The translations under genes and the position numbers were made by a program. The notes beneath the pieces are model-generated. The model was not told where the DNA came from. It saw only the letters and a program-made list of their open reading frames with translations, and searched no databases. Positions 20,526 through 27,407 of a stretch of 53,986 nt of DNA are shown here, in pieces; positions within the stretch are counted from its first letter, which is position 1, and each line of letters starts with the position of its first letter. Source of the stretch: an uncultured Bacteroidales bacterium. GTDB taxonomy: Bacteria; Bacteroidota; Bacteroidia; Bacteroidales; Bacteroidaceae. The DNA lies in contig CAMYYY010000015.1 of the NCBI GenBank assembly GCA_947303715.1, positions 1 through 53,986 of the forward strand. The letters run 5' to 3'.

Positions 20526-21170
20526 ATGTTCTGGGACGTACTGCAATACATCGGGCTGTTTGCCAGTTTTCTTTACCTATGGCTGGAGTTCCACCAGCGT
20601 CCGGCCATGTGGATTGTCAGCGCCACCTGTTCAGCCATCTATGCCAGTATCTACTGCAATGCGCAGATATACGGCGACATGAGCTTCTCGCTCTTCAACA
20701 TCTGCATGTGCGCCTACGGATTCTGGAAATGGATAACCACTTCTAAATCTTCTCCTAAAGAAGGCGATCTCAAGTCCGCCCCCTTTCAGGAGGACAAGGG
20801 GAAGGCTAAGGCCATTGTCTATCGCCATTTCCGTTTAGGGGAGTTCGGCGTGGTGATGTTGGTGACGGCTGTCATCTGGCTGGCCATTTACCTCGTGCTG
20901 AAGTACCTGACCAACTCACCCGTGCCGGCCCTAGATGCCTTCACCACCACGCTCAACATCGTTGGCACGTGGGTGCTGGCGCAGAAGATCATCGAAGTCT
21001 GGGGCTATTGGTTCCTGGTGAATCTCGTCTCCATCTACCTTTACATGAAGCGTGGCCTCCATTTCACCACCATTCTGCTCTATACATTCTACCTCTGCGC
21101 TTCGGTCTATGGCTGGTGGAAATGGCATCACTACGGGAAGCTGGAGTCCCAGTGCGGACGCAACCCCTAA
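20526..21170 (+). CDS. pnuT: PnuC-family transporter, predicted thiamine permease PnuT
   Basis: The 214-residue membrane protein has PnuC-family features: repeated Trp-rich membrane helices, YGFWKW, TTTLNIVGTWVLAQKIIEVWGYWFLVNLVS and SVYGWWKW. PnuC proteins carry nicotinamide riboside; the PnuT branch carries thiamine. The placement 137 bp after a TPP-riboswitch-controlled receptor supports PnuT. A hydrophilic stretch of about 30 residues (SKSSPKEGDLKSAPFQEDKG) in the middle looks longer than usual. No thiamine pyrophosphokinase follows, unlike some related operons. Confidence 0.85.
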   Translation: MFWDVLQYIGLFASFLYLWLEFHQRPAMWIVSATCSAIYASIYCNAQIYGDMSFSLFNICMCAYGFWKWITTSKSSPKEGDLKSAPFQEDKGKAKAIVYRHFRLGEFGVVMLVTAVIWLAIYLVLKYLTNSPVPALDAFTTTLNIVGTWVLAQKIIEVWGYWFLVNLVSIYLYMKRGLHFTTILLYTFYLCASVYGWWKWHHYGKLESQCGRNP

Positions 21171-21211
21171 GTCCTCCCCCTTGTGTTTACAGAACGTTCC
21201 CTTACCTTTTT

Positions 21212-23386
21212 TCAATCCCCCTCTGTCCTGATCACCACTTCTGCTCCCTTGGCCAAGGCGGAGTGAGGGACAAACCACCCCTTCAACGGCTTACCGCCGA
21301 CGGTGACGGAGACGATACGCCGCCCGCTGCCCTCGCGGCGCACGATGAAGGGCGCATCGCCCGTGGCGGGCGTAAACGTCACCTTCGGAAACAGCGGTAC
21401 CGTGACGATATACTCGGGATCGGCGGGCGAATAGGTGTAGAGCCCGATGGCATTGAACACGTACCACGCCGACATCTCGCCCGCGTCGTCCATACCGGCG
21501 TAGGCCAGATGGTCGGCGCCCATGTCATAATAGTGATTCATCAACGAGTCGAGCACGGCCTGCGCCTTGGGCTGGCGATCGATGAAATAATAGGTATAAG
21601 GGACACTGTGGTCGGGCTGGTTGCCATGACAGTAGTTGCCCAAAAAGCCGGTGAAGTTCCACGCCTCGTAGCCGCGCCAAGGCTCGGAAAAGAGCGAGTC
21701 GAGTTTCTGCTCCACCGCCTTGTGCGAGGGATATAGGGCTATCATCCCCATGGGGTCATGGGGAGCGAAGAAGAGGCTCTGCCAGCCGTTAGCTTCGCGA
21801 TACATGTAGGCATAATAAGGGTAGTAGGGATTGAAGTCTCTTATCCAGCTTCCGTCAGCAATCTTGCCGCGCCAGAAGCCCGTGGAAGGGTCGAAGAGGT
21901 TCTTGTAGTTAGCCGAGCGCTGCATGAGGAGCCGGGCATTGGCCTTGTCGCGCAGTTCGCGGGCAATGAGGGCGGTGGCATAGTCGTCGTAAGCATACTC
22001 GACGGTCTTGGTAACGGCTGCCTTGTACTCGTCCTCCGTAGGCACGTCGGTGGTGTCCTTCTCGGCTATCCAGCCCTGGACAATGTACTCGTCGAGATAG
22101 GGACGCCCGCCCCGCCCGGGCACGGTGGCGTTCTTCAGCAGAAGTTGATAGGCCCGCTGGAGGTCGAAGCCCCGCACGCCACGCAGCCAGGCACCAGCCA
22201 CAAACGTGGAGGCATGGTCGCCGTGGAAGAAGGTGGGCATGTAGCCGCCGCGCTTCTCGCCCTTGTCGGTGATACTGCTGATGATGTCTGCAGCCACATC
22301 GGGCTGCAGCAGGGCAAGGAGGATGAGCTTGTTGCGATAGGTGTCCCAGAACGAGGGGTCGGTATAGAAACGGAAAGGGGCATTGTGGACCACCTGTCCC
22401 CTTGCATCGGTGTAGTCGCCGTTCACATCGCTGCGCAGGCAGGGCCAGAGCATGGAGCGGTAGAGGCAGGAGTAGAACAGCCCCTGCTGGCGCGCCGTGC
22501 CGCCCTCCACACGGATGCGCTGGAGCAGCGTCTCCCACGCGGTATCGGCCTCGCGACGGACTTCATCGAAACCCTTGTGGAGCATCTCCGCCTCAAGATT
22601 CTCCTTAGCATTCTCGATGCTCACAAAGGAGAATCCGAACCTAACCTCCAGGGGGCGTGCGGAAACAGCATCATCGAAGTCCACCAGCGCCACGCGATGC
22701 TTGTGGCTTTGCATCATGCTGACGTCCTTCACCTTGTGGTTCGCCACAGCATAATAATAGATGCGGCCTTCGCCGTCCTGAAAGCCCTCGAAGGCATATT
22801 CGCCAGCCTTGTGGATATCCCAGCGGCGGGGGCGGTTGTTGCTGTTCGTAATGTCCACCAAAAGGCGTTTCTCGTCTTCGGGATGGAAAGTGTAGCGATG
22901 GAAGGCACAGCGAAGGGTGGTGGTCAGCTCAGCATCCACATGGTAACGGTCGAGATGCACCCGGTAATAGCCGGGATGTGCCTCCTCATTCTCATGGCTG
23001 AACCACGAGCAGAAGTTGTGCGCCTCGAACCGCCCTGTCACAGGCAGTACGGGCAAATGAAGCAGGTTCCAATGCCCTTTGGCGGTATGGGCAAAACCAT
23101 AGATCTGGTGGTCCTCATACTGATACCCCGCACCGCTGCGGTACATGGTAACGGGTGTTGCCTGCACCATGGCATTGGGCAGCGCCGCCCCGGGGAACAC
23201 CTCGGCACCCCAAGCACGCTTCTCTTCGGTGTGCGTATAACCTAAATCCTCTGGCGTCCACAGCGTAGCCGTGCCCAACAGGGGATTCACTTTTTCTGTC
23301 AATCTCTCCACTGCCGCAGCCAGCCTTGGGAAAGCGCAGGAACTTCCGACAATCGTCAGAACCAAATACAAAAGCCTCGTTTTCAT
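21212..23386 (-). CDS. Secreted GH92 alpha-mannosidase-like enzyme
   Basis: The 724-residue protein has a signal peptide and then the GH92 opening (EKVNPLLGT). It keeps GFAHTAKGHWN, FWDTYRNKLILLALLQP, GYMPTFFHGDHAST, a glutamate in REANGWQ (about 531) in the likely position of the general acid, and GMDDAGEMSAWYVFNAIGLY (about 632) carrying the catalytic-base aspartates. GH92 enzymes are calcium-dependent inverting exo-alpha-mannosidases acting on N-glycans and yeast mannan. The usual GNEPDHH segment reads GNQPDHS here (about 589), so specificity or metal binding may differ. It is last in a same-strand run murB, MBL hydrolase, GH92 with gaps of 36 and 66 bp. Confidence 0.88.
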   Translation of the reverse strand: MKTRLLYLVLTIVGSSCAFPRLAAAVERLTEKVNPLLGTATLWTPEDLGYTHTEEKRAWGAEVFPGAALPNAMVQATPVTMYRSGAGYQYEDHQIYGFAHTAKGHWNLLHLPVLPVTGRFEAHNFCSWFSHENEEAHPGYYRVHLDRYHVDAELTTTLRCAFHRYTFHPEDEKRLLVDITNSNNRPRRWDIHKAGEYAFEGFQDGEGRIYYYAVANHKVKDVSMMQSHKHRVALVDFDDAVSARPLEVRFGFSFVSIENAKENLEAEMLHKGFDEVRREADTAWETLLQRIRVEGGTARQQGLFYSCLYRSMLWPCLRSDVNGDYTDARGQVVHNAPFRFYTDPSFWDTYRNKLILLALLQPDVAADIISSITDKGEKRGGYMPTFFHGDHASTFVAGAWLRGVRGFDLQRAYQLLLKNATVPGRGGRPYLDEYIVQGWIAEKDTTDVPTEDEYKAAVTKTVEYAYDDYATALIARELRDKANARLLMQRSANYKNLFDPSTGFWRGKIADGSWIRDFNPYYPYYAYMYREANGWQSLFFAPHDPMGMIALYPSHKAVEQKLDSLFSEPWRGYEAWNFTGFLGNYCHGNQPDHSVPYTYYFIDRQPKAQAVLDSLMNHYYDMGADHLAYAGMDDAGEMSAWYVFNAIGLYTYSPADPEYIVTVPLFPKVTFTPATGDAPFIVRREGSGRRIVSVTVGGKPLKGWFVPHSALAKGAEVVIRTEGD

Positions 23387-23452
23387 AACTATTTTATTTC
23401 TCGTTTAATGTTTAAGGTTTAAAGTTTAACGAACACGTCCTTTGGGCTCTCA

Positions 23453-24268
23453 TTAAACGTTCTCAGTAAAACCATCTTCAAGTTCCAATTCCTCCCCATC
23501 GTATGCCAACCTTATTCCCCCGGGCAGTTTGGCATTGGTTTCGTCATGCAACCCGATGCCATGACTGAAGTGGACGAAGCGTGTCTGACGCACTCCTATC
23601 CGCTGAGCAAACTGAATGGCCTCCTCCACGTTCTGATGAGCGGCATGAGGCTCGAAGCGCAAGGCATTTACGACAAGCGTATCGACAACGCCCCACCCCC
23701 GCGTCGCGAGTGTTTCGCCTCGCAGGGCAGCCACCGTCTCATCAGGGCACGAGCTCATATCAGTAATATAGCCCAAAGCCCCTATGCGATAGCCAAGTAT
23801 GGGCAGCGCCCCATGCATCACGCGCAGAGGCAGCACCGGCGTCTGTCCGACACGGAACAACGCGCCAGGCCCCGTTTCATGCAAGTGCAGCCGCGCCACA
23901 CCCGGATAGAGCTTTTCGCGAAAGAAATAGGGCAGCCGCTGACGCAGATGGTCAGCTGTATAGGCATCGAGCCAGATATCCACATCGCCAAAACGGCAGA
24001 AGGGACGCAGATCGTCGATGCCGCCTGTATGGTCGTAATGCTCGTGCGTAATCAGCACGCCATCGATGCGCCGGTAATCGACTTGCAACATTTGCTGATA
24101 GAAGTCTGGGCCGCAGTCAATGAGAATGCGCTCACCGCTGTCGGTATCCACCAGCGCGCTCTGGCGCATCCGCTTGTCATGAGGGTCTCTCGACGTGCAA
24201 ACCTCGCAACGGCAACCTATTTCAGGCACTCCAATAGATGTCCCCGTTCCCAGAAAACGTATTCTCAT
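23453..24268 (-). CDS. MBL-fold metallo-hydrolase, PhnP-like phosphodiesterase family
   Basis: The 271-residue cytosolic protein has the metallo-beta-lactamase metal motif THEHYDHTGGIDD (about residues 74-86), GPDFYQQM, the later histidine in RVMHGALPILGYRIG and a C-terminal FVHFSHGIG. An N-terminal CRCEVC cluster matches the extra zinc-binding cysteines of the PhnP group. PhnP itself is a cyclic-phosphate phosphodiesterase of phosphonate breakdown. No other phosphonate gene is present, so the substrate here is unknown. It lies between murB and GH92 on the same strand. The spacer before murB is filled with TTAACC-type words. Confidence 0.85.
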   Translation of the reverse strand: MRIRFLGTGTSIGVPEIGCRCEVCTSRDPHDKRMRQSALVDTDSGERILIDCGPDFYQQMLQVDYRRIDGVLITHEHYDHTGGIDDLRPFCRFGDVDIWLDAYTADHLRQRLPYFFREKLYPGVARLHLHETGPGALFRVGQTPVLPLRVMHGALPILGYRIGALGYITDMSSCPDETVAALRGETLATRGWGVVDTLVVNALRFEPHAAHQNVEEAIQFAQRIGVRQTRFVHFSHGIGLHDETNAKLPGGIRLAYDGEELELEDGFTENV

Positions 24269-24304
24269 CTCTCTTCCTTAACCTTTAACCTCTAATCTTT
24301 AACC

Positions 24305-25306
24305 CTATATCACATTCACCTCAGGACTGATTTCAATACCGAACTTCTTCTGGACATCCTCTACGATATGTCGAGCAAGGCTGACGACCTCGTCACCTGT
24401 GGCACCTCCCAAATTGACAAGCACCAACGCCTGTTGTTCATGCACAGCAGCACGCCCCAGCGAACGACCTTTCCACCCGCATTGCTCAATTAGCCATCCA
24501 GCAGGCACTTTCACTTTCTCATCATCAACTATGTAGCAAGGGATAGAGGGCCAGACGTCGCGCAGATGTTCGTATTGCCAGCGAGGTATAACAGGATTCT
24601 TGAAGAAACTGCCTGCATTGCCCAGCACCGTTGGATCGGGTAGTTTCGATGCACGAAGTGAGCACACCGCCTCGCGAACGCCATCCACCGAGGTTTCCTC
24701 CACACGCTCTCGCAGATTACCATAAGAGAGATTCAACTCCCCTTGCTTGCGTAGTCGATACGTCACAGCCGTAATGATGTATTGTCCTTTCAGCTCACGT
24801 TTGAAAATACTGTCGCGATAACCGTATTGGCACTCCTCGTTCGAAAACAAACACTCTTCCCCATCAAGGTCAAGTGCCTCTACACGCTCTATCAGCTGGC
24901 ACACCTCAGCACCGTATGCTCCGATGTTCTGCACAGCACTTGCTCCCACCTCACCAGGTATGCCCGAAAGGTTTTCGGCTCCATGCAGACTACGTTCAAC
25001 ACTCCACGCCACGAAATCGTCCCAGCAGACGCCCGAACCGACACGCACCAATACGTCATCGTCCGTTTCTTCCACAAAATCAAGGTCGCGAATAGCACTA
25101 TGCAACACCAACCCATCATAATCCTTTCGGAAAAGCAGATTACTGCCTGCACCAATCACAAAAAAACATTCCCTATAGGGTTCGAAATCGGCCGAGCGGA
25201 GAAAAGCTCTCAAGGTCTCTACCGATGTATATTCAAAGTATGCAGCAGCCTTCACATCCATGCCAAATGTGTTGTGGCCAAGTAACGAATAGTCCCGAAT
25301 CAGCAT
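24305..25306 (-). CDS. murB: UDP-N-acetylenolpyruvoylglucosamine reductase
   Basis: MurB reduces UDP-GlcNAc-enolpyruvate to UDP-MurNAc with NADPH and FAD in peptidoglycan synthesis. The 333-residue protein is of the longer E. coli-like type: HNTFGMDVKA at the start, the FAD-binding loop VIGAGSNLLF, GIPGEVGASAVQNIGAYGAE, CQYGYRDSIFK, and the active-site serine in LGNAGSFFKNPV. It is divergent from pheS. A minus-strand -7 box TATCTTTG (25333-25326) lies 20 bp before the ATG. Confidence 0.95.
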   Translation of the reverse strand: MLIRDYSLLGHNTFGMDVKAAAYFEYTSVETLRAFLRSADFEPYRECFFVIGAGSNLLFRKDYDGLVLHSAIRDLDFVEETDDDVLVRVGSGVCWDDFVAWSVERSLHGAENLSGIPGEVGASAVQNIGAYGAEVCQLIERVEALDLDGEECLFSNEECQYGYRDSIFKRELKGQYIITAVTYRLRKQGELNLSYGNLRERVEETSVDGVREAVCSLRASKLPDPTVLGNAGSFFKNPVIPRWQYEHLRDVWPSIPCYIVDDEKVKVPAGWLIEQCGWKGRSLGRAAVHEQQALVLVNLGGATGDEVVSLARHIVEDVQKKFGIEISPEVNVI

Positions 25307-25325
25307 CTTCTGTTATTTTTTCGCA

Positions 25326-25364
25326 CAAAGATAGTATTTTTTTCCGTAAGTGTTATTAACTTTG
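25326..25364. promoter_or_regulatory. Divergent -7 boxes for murB and pheS
   Basis: Minus-strand TATCTTTG (25333-25326) serves murB and plus-strand TAACTTTG (25357-25364) serves pheS. The -33 region of each would overlap the other promoter. Clean TTG elements at 20 bp are not present. Confidence 0.6.
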
Positions 25365-25394
25365 CAGCAATTTTTGAAAAAACATCGTTAAGAT

Positions 25395-26414
25395 ATGATT
25401 GACAAGATAAACGAACTGCTGGCTGAAGTGAATGAAATGAAAGCCAGAAATGCCGAGGAATTAGAGGCGTTGCGCATCAAATACCTGAGCAAAAAAGGAA
25501 AGATTCCTGAGTTGATGAACGACTTCCGTCTCGTCCCCCCTGAAATGAAGAAGGAAATAGGTATCCGTATCAACGAACTCAAAGACCTTGCTCAGAAGCG
25601 TATGGCCGAACTGCGTGAGCAGTTTGCCGTTGCTGATGCCGACCATAGCGACCTTGACCTTACCCGCACGGCCTATCCTGTGCAATTGGGCACACGTCAT
25701 CCGCTCACCATCGTCAAAAACGAGATTATCGACATCTTCAGCCGTTTGGGCTTCACTTTGGCTGACGGCCCTGAGGTGGAGGACGACTGGCACGTCTTCA
25801 GCTCCATGAACTTTGCCGAAGACCATCCTGCACGCGACATGCAGGACACCTTCTTTGTCGAAAGCCATCCCGATATCATCCTCCGCACTCACACCAGTTC
25901 CGTTCAGAGCCGCGTCATGGAGGTTCAGCAACCGCCCATCCGCGTCATCTGCCCTGGACGTGTCTATCGCAACGAGGCCATCAGCTATCGCGCCCATTGT
26001 TTCTTCCATCAGGTAGAAGGACTTTATATCGACAAGAACGTCAGTTTCACCGACCTCAAGCAGGTACTCCTTCTCTTTGCACAGGAAATGTTCGGTAACG
26101 ACACGAAAATCCGTCTCCGTCCCAGCTACTTCCCCTTCACAGAGCCGAGCGCCGAAATGGACATTTCGTGCAACATCTGCGGAGGTAAGGGCTGTGCATT
26201 CTGCAAGGGTACGGGCTGGGTGGAAATTCTCGGCTGCGGTATGGTCGACCCCAACGTACTTGAGTTGAACGGCATCGACAGCAGCATCTATAGCGGCTAC
26301 GCTTTCGGCATGGGCATCGAGCGCATCACCAACCTTAAGTATCAGGTCAAGGACCTTCGTATGTTCTCCGAAAACGACACCCGCTTCCTCCGTGAGTTCG
26401 AATCGGCCAACTAA
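25395..26414 (+). CDS. pheS: Phenylalanine--tRNA ligase alpha subunit
   Basis: PheS carries the catalytic site that charges tRNA-Phe, in an alpha2-beta2 complex with PheT, which is not in this window. The 339-residue protein has the N-terminal coiled coil (about 1-85) and class II motifs: HPLTIVKNEIIDIF, GPEVEDDWHVFSSMNF, HTSSVQSRVME, PGRVYRNEAISYRAHCFFHQVEG, RPSYFPFTEPSAEMD, a Cys-rich insert (CNICGGKGCAFCKG), and AFGMGIERITNLKY. It overlaps the start of nth by 23 bp. Confidence 0.97.
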   Translation: MIDKINELLAEVNEMKARNAEELEALRIKYLSKKGKIPELMNDFRLVPPEMKKEIGIRINELKDLAQKRMAELREQFAVADADHSDLDLTRTAYPVQLGTRHPLTIVKNEIIDIFSRLGFTLADGPEVEDDWHVFSSMNFAEDHPARDMQDTFFVESHPDIILRTHTSSVQSRVMEVQQPPIRVICPGRVYRNEAISYRAHCFFHQVEGLYIDKNVSFTDLKQVLLLFAQEMFGNDTKIRLRPSYFPFTEPSAEMDISCNICGGKGCAFCKGTGWVEILGCGMVDPNVLELNGIDSSIYSGYAFGMGIERITNLKYQVKDLRMFSENDTRFLREFESAN

Positions 26415-27072
26415 AAGTCAACGAGTCCCAAGACTCGTTGAACATTATCAGCAGGTTCTCGCCTGGTTTCGCAAAGCTATGCCCATAGCCGAGACGGAAT
26501 TAAACTACAAAGATCCCTTCTCGCTGCTGGTTGCTGTCATGCTCTCTGCACAATGCACGGACAAACGCGTCAACCTCGTCACGCCTGCTCTGCTTGAAGC
26601 CTTCCCCACCACTGAGGCAATGGCTTCAGCCACGCCTGAAGACGTTTTCCCTTATATAAAAAGCGTTTCCTACCCCAATAGCAAAGCTAATCATCTTGTG
26701 GGTATGGCTCGCATGCTGGTGGAACGTTTCGGCGGCGAGGTGCCTGAGACGCTGGAGGAACTCATCCAACTTCCTGGCGTAGGGCGTAAGACGGCCAACG
26801 TCATGCAGGCTGTTGTCTGGCACAAACCCGCAATGGCTGTTGATACTCACGTCTTTCGCGTCAGCCATCGGCTTGGGCTTGTTCCCGATAGCGCCACAAC
26901 TCCTTATGCCGTTGAGCAGGAGCTAACCCGCCACATCCCCGAGGACGACATCCCCACGGCCCATCATTGGCTCATCCTTCATGGCCGCTACGTCTGTACG
27001 GCTCGTAATCCCCAATGTACTACTTGCGGCTTACGTTCCCTCTGCCCGTCGGCAAAAGAGGCAAGGCCATAG
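26392..27072 (+). CDS. nth: Endonuclease III (DNA glycosylase/AP lyase)
   Basis: Nth removes oxidised pyrimidines and cuts at abasic sites. The 226-residue protein has LLVAVMLSAQCTDKRVN with the catalytic-region lysine, the helix-hairpin-helix LPGVGRKTANVMQAVVW, the catalytic aspartate in AVDTHVFRVSHRLG, and a C-terminal [4Fe-4S] cluster pattern (CTARNPQCTTCGLRSLC). No ATG occurs before the conserved start region. The best start is a GTG at 26392 inside pheS, giving a 23 bp overlap and coupled translation. A 10 bp perfect hairpin lies over codons 9-16. Confidence 0.93.
   Translation: MSSNRPTKSQRVPRLVEHYQQVLAWFRKAMPIAETELNYKDPFSLLVAVMLSAQCTDKRVNLVTPALLEAFPTTEAMASATPEDVFPYIKSVSYPNSKANHLVGMARMLVERFGGEVPETLEELIQLPGVGRKTANVMQAVVWHKPAMAVDTHVFRVSHRLGLVPDSATTPYAVEQELTRHIPEDDIPTAHHWLILHGRYVCTARNPQCTTCGLRSLCPSAKEARP
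26418..26441 (+). other. Perfect 10 bp hairpin just after the pheS stop, within the nth 5' end
   Basis: TCAACGAGTC and GACTCGTTGA form a perfect 10 bp stem with a CCAA loop, a few bases after the pheS stop and inside the nth reading frame. There is no T-run, so it is not a standard terminator. It may pace coupled translation or stabilise the pheS end. Coordinates are good to about one base. Confidence 0.7.
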
Positions 27073-27110
27073 GGCAATCCTTTTTTTACAAAAAACATCA
27101 AACGCTAATT

Positions 27111-27156
27111 TGACAGAATTTGATTTAAATTTGACAGAGTTTGATTCTGAGCGCTC
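27111..27156. repeat. Short direct repeat and TGAGCGCTCA palindrome after nth
   Basis: AATTTGACAGAATTTGATTT is followed directly by a near copy (AATTTGACAGAGTTTGATT), period about 21 bp. A perfect 10 bp palindrome, TGAGCGCTCA, comes next. I see no gene in the 200 bp between nth and the tRNA. Confidence 0.55.
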
Positions 27157-27274
27157 AGCGCACTACGCTACGGAAGCAGAGTTTAATACAAAAATGGATT
27201 CAAAAAAAGGACAAAAACAAGAGAGAAACATGCCATGCATATTCCTCTCTTTTCCCTCTCTCTTTCCCTCGCAG

Positions 27275-27347
<73 letters not shown>

Positions 27348-27368
27348 GTCGCTTTAAAAAATCGGCTG

Positions 27369-27399
27369 CAAAATTAGTGCTTTTTTTTCTTCTGCACAA
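27369..27399 (-). promoter_or_regulatory. Promoter of tRNA-Thr
   Basis: On the minus strand, TTG (27399-27397), 20 bp, TAATTTTG (27376-27369): full consensus. It lies about 20 bp upstream of the mature tRNA and immediately after the 3' end of the GH78 gene. Confidence 0.75.
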
Positions 27400-27407
27400 A
27401 TGAAAGA

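Noticed and set aside
21758..23245. Long plus-strand open frame (495 codons) opposite the GH92 gene
   Set aside because: Shadow of the GH92 coding strand in GC-rich DNA; the predicted protein has no recognisable domains.
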